Positions 1 through 8,048 of a stretch of DNA of 23,591 nucleotides are shown piece after piece. The stretch's first letter is position 1, and each line of letters starts with the position of its first letter. The stretch spans positions 1-23,591 of the forward strand of contig JAHWYA010000002.1 of NCBI GenBank assembly GCA_020028115.1, given 5' to 3'. Both the position numbers and the translations under genes were made by a program. The notes beneath the pieces are model-generated. The model did not search any database, was not told the origin of the DNA, and saw nothing but the letters and a program-made list of their open reading frames with translations. Origin of the DNA: Anaeromyxobacter sp. (lineage in GTDB: Bacteria > Myxococcota > Myxococcia > Myxococcales > Anaeromyxobacteraceae).

Positions 1-62
1 CGCTGAGCGGGTGACGGGCGCCGGCGCCCGTCCGGTCGTGGCGCGCGGCGTCTCGGCGAGGC

Positions 63-896
63 ATGGTCTTCACCATGCGTCCCCTCCTGCTCGCCGCCGC
101 GCTCCTCGCCTCGCCTGCCCTGGCCCAGCAGGGGGCCGGCCATGACGCGGCGCGGCAAGGCGGCGGTTCCCCCTCGCCGGCCCTGGCGCCGCTCCTCGCC
201 GAGATCGACGCGAGCTACGCCCGCCGGGACGAGCCGGCCCAGCTCACGGCCCAGCGCGAGCGGCTCGCCGAGGCCGAGAAGCTCGCGCCCGGCGACTACG
301 AGGTGCTCTGGAGGCTCGCGCGCCTGCACGTCTGGCTGGCCGACGATCCGGGCCTCTCGGGCAACGAGAAGAGCCGGCTCGGCAAGCTCGCGTGGGACTA
401 CGGGGACCGGGCCACCGCGGCGAACCCGGCCCGTGTCGAGGGCTGGAACTTCGCGGCGGGTGGCGTCGGGATGTACGCGCTCGGCATCGGCGTCATCACC
501 GCGCTCCGGCAGGGGATCGAGGGAAAGTTCAAGGACCGGCTCTCGACCGCGGAGCGGATCGACCCGGACTTCCAGAACGGCTCGATCCAGACGGCCTGGG
601 GCCGGTTCTGGTACGAGCTGCCCTGGCCGAAGTACTCGCCCGACCGCTCCCGGAAGTCGCTCGAGGCGGCGCTCCGGAAGAACCCCGCCAACGTCCGGGC
701 GCACGTCTATCTCGCGGACCTCTTCACGAAGGAGGACCGGCTCCCGGAGGCCGCCGCAGAGCTGCAGCGGGCCGCCGGCGCTGTACCCGGGCGGTACGAT
801 GCGCCGGAGGAGCGAAGGTGGCAGACCATTGCGAAGCGGAAGCTCACGGAGGCGAATGGCCCGCGCGGCGGGGCGCGCGGCAGCGAAGGAGGGTGA
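63..896 (+). CDS. Exported TPR-like protein
   Basis: 277 residues if started at the ATG at 63, or 273 from the ATG at 75; a GAGG at 58-61 is too close to the first and rather far from the second, so the start is unsettled. The N-terminus is a signal peptide (Arg then a Leu/Ala core ending ALA-QQ). The rest is helical with repeat-like segments: a helix pair near residues 75-95 (YEVLWRLARLHVWL) and a TPR-like unit near 200-240 (AALRKNPANVRAHVYLADLF). It is probably a periplasmic scaffold of unknown role. The gene ends one base before the ATG of the acyl-CoA synthetase gene, so the two are likely co-transcribed and perhaps translationally coupled. I do not recognise a more specific family. Confidence 0.75.
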   Translation: MVFTMRPLLLAAALLASPALAQQGAGHDAARQGGGSPSPALAPLLAEIDASYARRDEPAQLTAQRERLAEAEKLAPGDYEVLWRLARLHVWLADDPGLSGNEKSRLGKLAWDYGDRATAANPARVEGWNFAAGGVGMYALGIGVITALRQGIEGKFKDRLSTAERIDPDFQNGSIQTAWGRFWYELPWPKYSPDRSRKSLEAALRKNPANVRAHVYLADLFTKEDRLPEAAAELQRAAGAVPGRYDAPEERRWQTIAKRKLTEANGPRGGARGSEGG

Positions 897-897
897 G

Positions 898-2709
898 ATG
901 ATCTCGCAGGCCGACCTGAAGGCCGCCGCCCCGGCGGCGCCGAACCTCGTCGCGCTCGTCGATCGGCAGGTCCGCATGAACGCGGCGGGCGCCGCCATCA
1001 AGCACAAGCGCGACGGCCGCTGGCAGGACGTCTCGTGGGCGGAGCTGGCGCGCCGCGCCCGCGACGTCTCGGACGGCCTCGCGGCCCTGGGGATCCGCCC
1101 CGGCGATCGCGTCGCGGTGATCGGCGACACGAACCTCGAGTGGATGATCGCGGACCTCGGCATCCTCGGCGCCGGGGCGATCACGGCGACGATCTACCAG
1201 TCGAACCAGCCAGAGGAGTGCCGCTACATCCTCGAGAACTCCGGCGCGCGGCTCGTGTTCTGCGACAGCGCCGCCCAGGTCGCGAAGCTCCGCGCCGTGA
1301 AGGACAGGCTCCCGGCGCTCGAGGGGATCGTGCGCGCGCAGGGCGCCGCGGCGGACGGCTACGAGCGGGCGCTCGCGGACCTCGAGCGGCTCGGGCAGGA
1401 GTGGCGGAAGGCGAACCCGAAGGCGCACGAGGAGCGCGTCGCGAAGCTCGGCCCCGGCGACGTCGCGACGCTCATCTACACCTCCGGCACGACCGGGAAC
1501 CCGAAGGGCGTCGTCCTCACCCACGGCAACTGGACCTACGAGGCGGCCGCGGTCGAGAAGATCCGCGTGATCTCCACCGGCGACGTCATCCTGCTGTTCC
1601 TGCCGATGGCGCACTCCTTCGCGAAGGTGATCCAGGCGGCGTGGCTCGCGACGGGCTGCTCCTGCGCGTTCGTCGAGTCGCTCGACAAGATCATGGACAA
1701 CGCGTCGGAGGTCCGGCCGACGGTCATGCCCGCGGTCCCCCGGATCTTCGAGAAGGCCTACAACACCGTCATCTCGAAGGGGTTCGCGTCGCCGGGCCTC
1801 AAGGGCAAGCTCTTCCGGCTCGCGATGGAGAGCTTCGACGCGTACGCCGAGGCGCGCGTCGCGGGGCGGACCTACTCCTCCTTCGGGCTCGTCGTCGGCA
1901 AGCGGCTCGTGTTCCCCAAGCTGAAGGCGGCGCTCGACGAGCGGTTCGGCGGGCGCATGCGGTTCTTCGTGTCGGGCGGCGCGCCGCTCTCCCCGAAGAT
2001 CGCGTGGTTCTTCGACCTGCTCGGCTTCACGATCCTCGAGGGCTACGGCCTGTCCGAGTCCTCCGCGGCCTCGTTCGTCAACCGGCCGGGCCAGAACCGG
2101 ATCGGCACCGTCGGCCCGCCGGTCCCGGGGACGGAGGTCCGGATCGCCGAGGACGGCGAGATCCTCATCCGCGGCCCCGGGATCATGAAGGGCTACTGGA
2201 GCAACGCCGCGGCGAGCGCCGAGGTGCTGAAGGACGGCTGGCTCCTCACCGGCGACATCGGCCACCTCGAGGGCGAGCACCTCAAGATCACCGACCGGAA
2301 GAAGGACATCATCGTCACCGCCGGCGGGAAGAACGTCGCGCCCCAGAACCTCGAGGGCGAGCTCAAGACGGATCCGCTCGTGTCGCAGGTCGTCGTGCAC
2401 GGCGACCAGCGGAAGTTCCTCTCGGCGCTGATCGCGCTGAACGAGGAGAACGCGCGGAAGTGGGCGGCCGAGCACGGCGTCCCGGCGGCGGCGCCGCTCC
2501 ACACCCACCCCGCGGTGATCGCCCGGATCCAGGAGGCGGTCGACGCGGTGAACGCGAAGCAGGCGAGCTACTCGACCATCAAGAAGTTCGCCATCCTCCC
2601 GAAGGACTTCACGCAGGAGACCGGGGAGCTCACGCCCACGCTCAAGGTGAAGCGGAAGGTCGTGACGCAGAGGTACCAGGCGCTCCTCGACGGGTTCTAC
2701 GCCGAGTAG
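898..2709 (+). CDS. Long-chain acyl-CoA synthetase (AMP-forming)
   Basis: 603-residue member of the ANL adenylating superfamily, about the usual size of bacterial long-chain fatty acid-CoA ligases (FadD/FAA1-like). It should activate fatty acids with ATP and CoA at the membrane-cytoplasm interface. Motifs in order: the AMP-binding loop YTSGTTGNPKG near residue 193, GYGLSES near 382, LTGDIGHL near 450 and the hinge ITDRKKDIIVTAGGKNVAP near 464-482. A C-terminal lysine region (LKVKRK) lies close to the end. The ATG at 898 is preferred to longer upstream starts because it follows a strong AAGGAGGG Shine-Dalgarno within the end of the preceding gene and begins the family homology. Substrate chain length cannot be read from the sequence. 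The SCP2-like and CaiB-like genes downstream fit acyl-CoA metabolism. Confidence 0.92.
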   Translation: MISQADLKAAAPAAPNLVALVDRQVRMNAAGAAIKHKRDGRWQDVSWAELARRARDVSDGLAALGIRPGDRVAVIGDTNLEWMIADLGILGAGAITATIYQSNQPEECRYILENSGARLVFCDSAAQVAKLRAVKDRLPALEGIVRAQGAAADGYERALADLERLGQEWRKANPKAHEERVAKLGPGDVATLIYTSGTTGNPKGVVLTHGNWTYEAAAVEKIRVISTGDVILLFLPMAHSFAKVIQAAWLATGCSCAFVESLDKIMDNASEVRPTVMPAVPRIFEKAYNTVISKGFASPGLKGKLFRLAMESFDAYAEARVAGRTYSSFGLVVGKRLVFPKLKAALDERFGGRMRFFVSGGAPLSPKIAWFFDLLGFTILEGYGLSESSAASFVNRPGQNRIGTVGPPVPGTEVRIAEDGEILIRGPGIMKGYWSNAAASAEVLKDGWLLTGDIGHLEGEHLKITDRKKDIIVTAGGKNVAPQNLEGELKTDPLVSQVVVHGDQRKFLSALIALNEENARKWAAEHGVPAAAPLHTHPAVIARIQEAVDAVNAKQASYSTIKKFAILPKDFTQETGELTPTLKVKRKVVTQRYQALLDGFYAE

Positions 2710-2821
2710 GGTGCCGGGCGCCGGGGGCGCGCCCCATGTGGCCGTCGTCCGCGGGCCCGCGGGATGGTAACTCCGGTGGACTCCGTACCTCCCGCCGGGG
2801 GAAAGCCGGAGCGAGGGGCCG

Positions 2822-3199
2822 ATGGACCCGCTGCGAGTCCTCCTCGTAGAGGACGACGACGACAACCGGGAGCTCATGGCCGAGGTGCTCGCCGCCTCCG
2901 GGTGCGAGGTGCTGTCGGCTTCGAGCGGTCAGGACGGGCTGAAGCAGCTCTCCGAGCACTCGGTGGACGTGGTCGTCACCGACATCGGCATGCCCGGGAT
3001 GGGCGGGCTCGAGCTGGCGCGGGCCGCGAAGCGGATCGCGCCCCGGGTGCCCGTCGTCGTGGTCACCGGCTGGGCCGAGCGCGACGACATCGCGGCCGCC
3101 CGCGGCCGGGACGTCGACGCCGTCCTGATCAAGCCGGTCGATCCGGACGCGCTCACGAGGACCGTGAGCGATGTCGCGCAGGGGCGCGGACCCCCTTAA
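2822..3199 (+). CDS. Single-domain response regulator (CheY-like receiver)
   Basis: 125 residues, only a receiver domain. The acidic pocket is at residues 10-13 (EDDDD), the phospho-acceptor is Asp54 in TDIGMPGMGG, the conserved Thr is near residue 82 (VVTGWAE) and the Lys is Lys104 (LIKPVDP). With no output domain it probably works by protein contact or as a phosphorelay intermediate. No histidine kinase is adjacent, so its partner is unknown. It lies 112 bp after the acyl-CoA synthetase gene, so it may have its own promoter, although I see no clear one. Confidence 0.88.
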   Translation: MDPLRVLLVEDDDDNRELMAEVLAASGCEVLSASSGQDGLKQLSEHSVDVVVTDIGMPGMGGLELARAAKRIAPRVPVVVVTGWAERDDIAAARGRDVDAVLIKPVDPDALTRTVSDVAQGRGPP

Positions 3200-3255
3200 G
3201 ATGTGGGGCGGACCCGATTCCCGAGTCGACGCGCCTTGAAGGAGCGCGCGCCCCC

Positions 3256-3594
3256 ATGGCCGAACCGGTCACCAGCGTGAAGGACGTCTTCGAGAGGCAC
3301 ATCCCGTCGAAGCTCCAGTCGAAGCCCGACGTCGTCGCGAAGATCAACGCCATCTACCAGTTCAACATCGGTGGACCCGGCGGCGGCACGTGGTCGGTGG
3401 ACTGCACGCAGGCCGGCGGGAAGGTCTCCCCGGGGCCCTCGCCCGCCGCGCGGTGCACGGTCGCCGCGACCGACCAGAACTTCCTCGACATCGTGAACGG
3501 GCGGCTCAACCCGCAGATGGCCTTCATGTCCGGGAAGATCAAGATCCAGGGGGACATGGGGCTCGCGATGAAGCTGCAGCAGATTCTGACGTAG
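3256..3594 (+). CDS. SCP2 sterol-binding domain protein
   Basis: 112 residues. The pattern fits a stand-alone SCP2 fold: an N-terminal helix (VKDVFERHIPSKL), the strand YQFNIGGPGGGTWSVDC, then the typical ending ATDQNFLDIVNGRLNPQMAFMSGKIKIQGDMGLAMKLQQIL. The stretch MAFMSGKIKIQGDMGLAMKL is the hallmark C-terminus of SCP2/sterol-carrier domains. Such proteins bind lipids or acyl-CoA in the cytosol. The start at 3256 fits a full-length domain; longer versions run into unrelated Arg-rich translation. It lies between a receiver gene and a CaiB-like gene, 7 bp before the latter, supporting a role in acyl-CoA handling. Confidence 0.88.
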   Translation: MAEPVTSVKDVFERHIPSKLQSKPDVVAKINAIYQFNIGGPGGGTWSVDCTQAGGKVSPGPSPAARCTVAATDQNFLDIVNGRLNPQMAFMSGKIKIQGDMGLAMKLQQILT

Positions 3595-3601
3595 CGGGGC
3601 C

Positions 3602-4657
3602 ATGACCCTCCCGCTGTCAGGCCTCCGCGTCCTCGACCTCTCGCGCCTGCTGCCCGGGCCGTTCGCGACCATGGTGCTCGCGGACCTCGGCGCGGACGTC
3701 GTGAAGGTCGAGGAGCCCGGCGGCGGCGACTGGCTCCGCGGGATGCCCCCGCTCGCGGACGGCGAGTCGGGCGCCTTCCACGCCCTGAACCGCAACAAGC
3801 GGTCGATCGCGATCGACCTCCGCACGCCGGAGGGCGTCGGGGTCCTCCTGCGGCTCGCGCGGCGGGCCGACGCGGTGGTGGAGTCCTTCCGGCCCGGCGT
3901 CCTCGACCGGCTCGGCGTCGGGTACGGGGCGCTCCGCCGCGAGAACCCGCGGATCGTGCTCTGCTCGATCAGCGGCTACGGCCAGGACGGCCCGTACGCG
4001 CAGCGCGCCGGCCACGACCTCGACTACTGCGCGATCGCGGGCGTGCTCGCCGCGAACGGTACGCCCGAGCGCCCCGCCGCCATGGGCGTGCAGGTCGCCG
4101 ACGTCGCGGGCGGCGCCTGGCCCGCGGCGGCGGGCGTCCTCGCCGCGCTCCTCGGGCGCGATCGGACCGGCGAGGGCGCGCACGTCGACGTGTCGATGAC
4201 CGAGGGGGCGCTCGCGATGCTCGCGCTGCCGCTCGGGATGGCCTTCTCGCGCGGGACCGCCGCCGTCGGCCGCCCCGAGCTCGCCGGGCGGCAGCTCGAG
4301 GACGGCGGGCGCGGGCCGCGCGCGGAGCTCGAGGCCGTGTTCGCCGCGCGCACGCGCGACGAGTGGACCGAGCTCGCGGCGCGGCACGACGTCTGCCTCG
4401 CGCCCGTGCTCGAGGGCGACGAGCCCAGGCGCGATCCCCAGCTCGCCGCCCGGGGCGCCTTCGTCGACGTCCGGCTGCCGCGGTCGGGGAGGGTGATGGC
4501 CGCGGCCGGCACGCCCATCCGCGTCCGCGGCGCGGAGCGGCCCCCGGCGAGGCCCGGGCCGGACGCGGGGCAGCACACCGACGCGGTGCTGCGCGAGGCG
4601 GGGTTCGGCCCCGACGAGATCGCGACGCTTCGCGCGAAGGGCGCGGTGGGGGCGTGA
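3602..4657 (+). CDS. CaiB/BaiF family protein (alpha-methylacyl-CoA racemase-like), internally shortened
   Basis: 351 residues. The N-terminal half is a clear class III CoA-transferase/racemase: LSGLRVLDLSRLLPGPFATMVLADLGADVVKVE, then GHDLDY near residue 138 (the His of the racemase pair) and VADVAGG near 166 (catalytic Asp position in racemases). After GMAFSRGTAAV (near residue 222) the sequence goes straight to GRPELAGRQLEDGG and AVFAARTRDEW. In relatives about 40-50 residues lie between, including the GGAPYYxxYxxxDG and GALEPxF segments; the latter carries a catalytic Glu in racemases. The reading frame is intact. The first half and C-terminal half are otherwise normal, so this may be an in-frame deletion that leaves an inactive or altered enzyme. 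Confidence 0.85.
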   Translation: MTLPLSGLRVLDLSRLLPGPFATMVLADLGADVVKVEEPGGGDWLRGMPPLADGESGAFHALNRNKRSIAIDLRTPEGVGVLLRLARRADAVVESFRPGVLDRLGVGYGALRRENPRIVLCSISGYGQDGPYAQRAGHDLDYCAIAGVLAANGTPERPAAMGVQVADVAGGAWPAAAGVLAALLGRDRTGEGAHVDVSMTEGALAMLALPLGMAFSRGTAAVGRPELAGRQLEDGGRGPRAELEAVFAARTRDEWTELAARHDVCLAPVLEGDEPRRDPQLAARGAFVDVRLPRSGRVMAAAGTPIRVRGAERPPARPGPDAGQHTDAVLREAGFGPDEIATLRAKGAVGA

Positions 4658-4659
4658 CG

Positions 4660-4672
4660 CACCACCGTGGTG
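4660..4672. promoter_or_regulatory. Palindrome before the metal-uptake genes
   Basis: CACCAC-C-GTGGTG, a perfect 6-bp inverted repeat around one base, lies 15 bp before a TTGACA hexamer (4687-4692). The hexamer is a possible -35 box for the metal-uptake genes starting at 4729; the matching -10 is poor. The position would suit a metal-responsive operator, but it does not resemble the AT-rich Zur box and the first bases overlap the region just after the CaiB-like stop codon. Tentative. Confidence 0.3.
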
Positions 4673-4728
4673 ACCCGGTGAACGGCTTGACAGCCCGGGC
4701 CCTGCCCCAACATCCTTCCGGCTCCGCA

Positions 4729-4983
4729 ATGCGCGCCCTCGTCGCCGTCCTCCTCGCGCTCGCCCTCGTCACCGCCGCGGGGGCGCCGCACGTGCACGCG
4801 GCGGGGGGCGACGAGTGTGCCGTCTGCGTGCTTCGCCACGCGGCGCCTCCTCGCAGCGAGCTCCCGGACTTCGCGCCGGTCGTCCACGTCACCGGCGACG
4901 CGATCTGCGCGCCGGGCCTCCCGCCGGTCTCCGGGGCGCCGCTCGGCGCGATCCCCGGCCAGTCTCCTCCCGCGGGCGCGTAG
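4729..4983 (+). CDS. Small exported His/Cys protein (DUF2946-like)
   Basis: 84 residues from the ATG at 4729. It begins with a signal peptide or N-terminal membrane segment (MRALVAVLLALALVTAAGA), followed immediately by HVHAAGGDECAVCVLRH, a His and CxxC cluster that could bind a metal ion, and a Pro/Ala-rich tail. Small proteins of this layout (DUF2946-like) commonly sit in front of TonB receptor or barrel genes and metal ABC importers; the family assignment is tentative. It is the first gene of the probable metal-uptake operon, with 70 bp to the next start. A longer upstream GTG start is possible but would add non-signal sequence before the hydrophobic core. Confidence 0.6.
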   Translation: MRALVAVLLALALVTAAGAPHVHAAGGDECAVCVLRHAAPPRSELPDFAPVVHVTGDAICAPGLPPVSGAPLGAIPGQSPPAGA

Positions 4984-5053
4984 CGCCCCGGAACAGCCCA
5001 CCGCCGTCGCTTCCCGTGCTGTGGCGCGCCCCGTGCGCGCCGAGGAGCCGCCC

Positions 5054-6361
5054 ATGCATTCACTCGCAGTGGCGACCGCAGTCGCCGCCGTCGTGTCGCT
5101 TCCTTTCGCCGTGTCCGCGCAGCAGCAGTCCCCGCCGCCGACCTCCCAGCCGCAGGAGGCCTCCCCGCCACGGACCCCGGAGCGGCAGGACGCGGCGAGG
5201 CGGAAGAAGCTCGAGGAGGACATCGCCCGGGAGCTCGGACAGAGCGGCCAGAAGGGCGTCGCCCCGGCACCTCAGCAGCAGCCGGCCACCGGCACCGCCC
5301 AGGGCACCACGGGCGGGAACCCGCTGGCGAGGCTGCTGCTCCTCCCCGATCTCAGCGCGGTCGGCAGCTTCGCGGGCGCGTTCGACACCTACGACGTCGA
5401 GCGGCTCTCGCCCCGCGACGGGCCGTTCGGGCCGAAGGACAAGCCCACCCCCCTCTTCCAGGAGCTGGAGCTCGGGCTCCAGTCGGTCGTCGACCCGTAC
5501 GCGCGCGCCGACATCTTCATCGCCTTCACGCCCGAGGAGGTCGCGGTCGAGGAGGCCTACCTCACGAGCCTGAACCTGCCGGGCGGGCTCCAGGTCCGCG
5601 CCGGCAAGTTCTTCAGCCCGTTCGGGCGCCAGAACCAGCAGCACCCGCACGTGTGGGAGTTCGTGGACGCGCCGCTCGCGCGCAACCGGCTCGTCGCGGA
5701 CGAGGTGCTGTCCGGCCCGGGCGTGGACGTCGCCTGGCTCTCGCCGCTGCCGTGGTTCGCCGAGCTCCACCTCGCGGGGCAGGGGACGGCTCCGGGCGTC
5801 ACCGAGGAGGATCCGGGCGAGCGGCTCACCGGCGTCGCGCGGCTCCTGCAGTACTTCCCGCTCGGCGAGGCGACGACGCTCGGCGTCGGCCTCTCGGCCG
5901 CGCGACGCAGCGAGGCGACCGGCGCGTTCCGCGATCTCGGCGCCGCGGATCTGTACCTCCGCTGGCGCCCGCTCGGCTCGCGGTCGTACGTGGCGCTCCA
6001 GGGCGAGCTCTTCACGCGCAGGTTCCGCGCGGGCGGGCTCTCGGACGCGCTGGCCGAGGCGATGCCGAACCTGACGGCGGCCGCGGAGCAAGGCTGGAAG
6101 GCCGGCGGGTACGCCCAGCTCTTCTGGCGGCGCGGACCGTACGCCGGATACGGCGTCCGCTACGACGAGGCGCCCGCGGCGGGAGAGGCCAGCGCGGGGA
6201 CGGAGCGCCGCTACTCGGCGGTGGCGACCTGGTTCCCGAGCGAGTTCCAGCGGCTCCGGCTCCAGGCCTCGTACGACGCGCGGCCAGACCGGCAGGACGG
6301 GTTCGAGGTGATCCTCGGGCTCGAGCTCGGTATCGGCTCCCACGGCGCTCACCCGTTCTAG
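5054..6361 (+). CDS. Outer-membrane beta-barrel, zinc-regulated receptor type
   Basis: 435 residues. A signal peptide (to about residue 22, FAVSA-QQQ) precedes a Gln/Pro-rich segment with a charged helix (ARRKKLEEDIARELGQ). A barrel starting near residue 100 (DLSAVGSFAGAFDTYD) then follows with alternating aromatic/hydrophobic strands. The stretch VEEAYLTSLNLPGGLQVRAG with KFFSPFGRQNQQHPHVWEFVD (about residues 165-205) matches proteins annotated as zinc-regulated TonB-dependent outer-membrane receptors. I see no plug domain or TonB box, so it is more likely porin-like. It probably admits metal for the ABC importer encoded 11 bp downstream. The ATG at 5054 was chosen because it starts the signal peptide. 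Confidence 0.78.
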   Translation: MHSLAVATAVAAVVSLPFAVSAQQQSPPPTSQPQEASPPRTPERQDAARRKKLEEDIARELGQSGQKGVAPAPQQQPATGTAQGTTGGNPLARLLLLPDLSAVGSFAGAFDTYDVERLSPRDGPFGPKDKPTPLFQELELGLQSVVDPYARADIFIAFTPEEVAVEEAYLTSLNLPGGLQVRAGKFFSPFGRQNQQHPHVWEFVDAPLARNRLVADEVLSGPGVDVAWLSPLPWFAELHLAGQGTAPGVTEEDPGERLTGVARLLQYFPLGEATTLGVGLSAARRSEATGAFRDLGAADLYLRWRPLGSRSYVALQGELFTRRFRAGGLSDALAEAMPNLTAAAEQGWKAGGYAQLFWRRGPYAGYGVRYDEAPAAGEASAGTERRYSAVATWFPSEFQRLRLQASYDARPDRQDGFEVILGLELGIGSHGAHPF

Positions 6362-6372
6362 GACACACGCCC

Positions 6373-7284
6373 ATGACCTCGCCGAACCTGAAGGCCATCG
6401 CGCTCCTCGCGCTCGTCTCCGCGGCGCTCCCGGCTGCCGCGGCCGTCAAGATCATGACCACCACGCAGGGGCTCGCCGCCGTCGCGAAGGAGGTCGGCGG
6501 CGACCGCGTGCAGGTGGAGAGCCTGTCTCGCGGCATCCAGGACCCGCACTTCGTGGACGCGAACCCGATGCTCGCGGTGAAGCTCCGCAACGCCGACCTG
6601 CTCGTCGACGTCGGGCTCGACCTCGAGATCGGCTGGCTGCCGCCGCTCGTGAACCAGTCCCGGAACGCGGACATCCAGCCGGGCGGATCGCGGCGCCTCA
6701 CCGCGGCGAGCGCCGTGGCGGTGCTCGACGTGCCGGCCGGTCCCGTGAGCCGCGCGCAGGGAGATCTCCACCCCGCGGGCAACCCGCACTTCATGACCGA
6801 TCCACGCCGGGTGGAGCGGATCGCGGCGGCGATGGCGGACCGGCTCTCCGCGCTCGACGGGAAGAACGCGGCCTACTACGCGCAGCGCCTGCAGGACTTC
6901 CAGCGGCGGCTCGCGGCGGCCGCGGCGCGCTGGCAGGGGGAGCTCGCGTCCTTGAAGGGCCGGAGGCTCTTCACGCGGCACCGCACCATGGTCTACTTCC
7001 TCGACTGGAGCGGCCTCGTGTCCGCGGGGGAGCTGGAGCCGCGCCCGGGCGTGCCGCCGCCCCCCGGTCACCTCGCCGACCTCGTCCAGGTCGCGCAGCG
7101 CGAAGGGGTGAAGGCGATCGCCGTCGAGAACTACTACGACACCAAGTCGGCGGAGGTCGTCGCGCGTCACTCCGGGGCGAAGCTCGTCCTCATCCCGGGC
7201 GACGTGGGCGGCGAGCCGGGGATGGACACCTACGAGAAGTACCTGGACGTCGTGGTGACGCGGATCACCGGAGCGCTCCGATGA
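6373..7284 (+). CDS. Metal ABC transporter substrate-binding protein (ZnuA-like)
   Basis: 303 residues, cluster 9 (A-I) periplasmic metal-binding protein. Signal peptide to about residue 24 (ALPAAAA). Expected metal ligands are His59 (QDPHFVDANP), His139 (NPHFMTDP), His203 (LFTRHRTMVYF) and an acidic residue late in the protein (GDVGGEPG, Asp277). The long His-rich loop of many ZnuA proteins is missing, so Zn2+ is likely but Mn2+ is not excluded. Its stop overlaps the ATPase start by 4 nt (ATGA at 7281), giving a translationally coupled importer operon. Confidence 0.9.
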   Translation: MTSPNLKAIALLALVSAALPAAAAVKIMTTTQGLAAVAKEVGGDRVQVESLSRGIQDPHFVDANPMLAVKLRNADLLVDVGLDLEIGWLPPLVNQSRNADIQPGGSRRLTAASAVAVLDVPAGPVSRAQGDLHPAGNPHFMTDPRRVERIAAAMADRLSALDGKNAAYYAQRLQDFQRRLAAAAARWQGELASLKGRRLFTRHRTMVYFLDWSGLVSAGELEPRPGVPPPPGHLADLVQVAQREGVKAIAVENYYDTKSAEVVARHSGAKLVLIPGDVGGEPGMDTYEKYLDVVVTRITGALR

Positions 7285-8048
7285 AGGAGCCCCTCGTCGC
7301 GATCGAGGACGCCGCGATCGGCTACGGCCGGACTGCGCTCCTCTCCGGGATCTCCGTCGCGGTCCTGCCCGGCGACTTCCTCGCCATGGTCGGCCCGAAC
7401 GGCGGGGGGAAGACGACGCTGCTCCGCACCCTCCTCGGCGCGCAGCCGCTCGTGCGCGGGCGGCTCGTGCGGCCCCGCGCGCTCCGCGTGGGCTACGTGC
7501 CGCAGCGCGAGCACGTGGACTCCATCTGGCCGTTCACCGTGGGGGAGGTCGTGCTGATGGGGCGCGTGCCGATGCTCGGGGTGCTCCGGTCGGCGCGGGA
7601 GGCCGACCGGGAGGTCGTGCGGCGCGCGCTCGCGCGCGTCGGGATGGAGGACCTCGGGGATCGCTGGTACGGCGAGCTCTCCGGCGGGCAGCGGCAGCGC
7701 ACGCTCATCGCCCGGGCCCTCGCCGCCGAGCCCGAGCTCCTCGCGCTCGACGAGCCGACGAACGGGATGGACCCCGGGGCGGAGCTCGCGACGATGGACC
7801 TGCTGCGCGACCTCCAGGCCGGGAGCCCGCTCGCGGTCGTGATGGTCTCGCATCGGATCGAGGCGGTCGCGAACTACGCCCGGACGTTCGCGTTCCTCGA
7901 CAAGGACGCCGCGCTCTTCCGCGTGGGCGACGTCGCGGAGATGCTCCGGCCGGACGCGCTCGCGGCGCTCTACCGGCGGCCGGTGGAGGTGCGCGAGGAG
8001 AACGGGCGCCGCTACGTGCACGCCGCGGGCGGGGAGGGCCGGCGATGA
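7281..8048 (+). CDS. Metal ABC transporter ATPase (ZnuC-like)
   Basis: 255 residues. Walker A GPNGGGKTT (38-46), Q-loop YVPQ (72-75), signature LSGGQRQR (133-140), Walker B LLALDEP (153-159) and switch histidine His190 (MVSH) are all intact. The segment VPQREHVDSIWPFTVGEVVLMGR is typical of the zinc/manganese subfamily. It overlaps both neighbours by 4 nt and so forms a complete importer with the binding protein and permease. Confidence 0.93.
   Translation: MKEPLVAIEDAAIGYGRTALLSGISVAVLPGDFLAMVGPNGGGKTTLLRTLLGAQPLVRGRLVRPRALRVGYVPQREHVDSIWPFTVGEVVLMGRVPMLGVLRSAREADREVVRRALARVGMEDLGDRWYGELSGGQRQRTLIARALAAEPELLALDEPTNGMDPGAELATMDLLRDLQAGSPLAVVMVSHRIEAVANYARTFAFLDKDAALFRVGDVAEMLRPDALAALYRRPVEVREENGRRYVHAAGGEGRR

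Noticed and set aside
844..2877. A 677-codon open frame on the minus strand opposite the acyl-CoA synthetase
   Set aside because: Very Arg/Pro/Gly/Leu-rich with no motifs; long antisense frames are common in GC-rich genomes because stop codons are rare.
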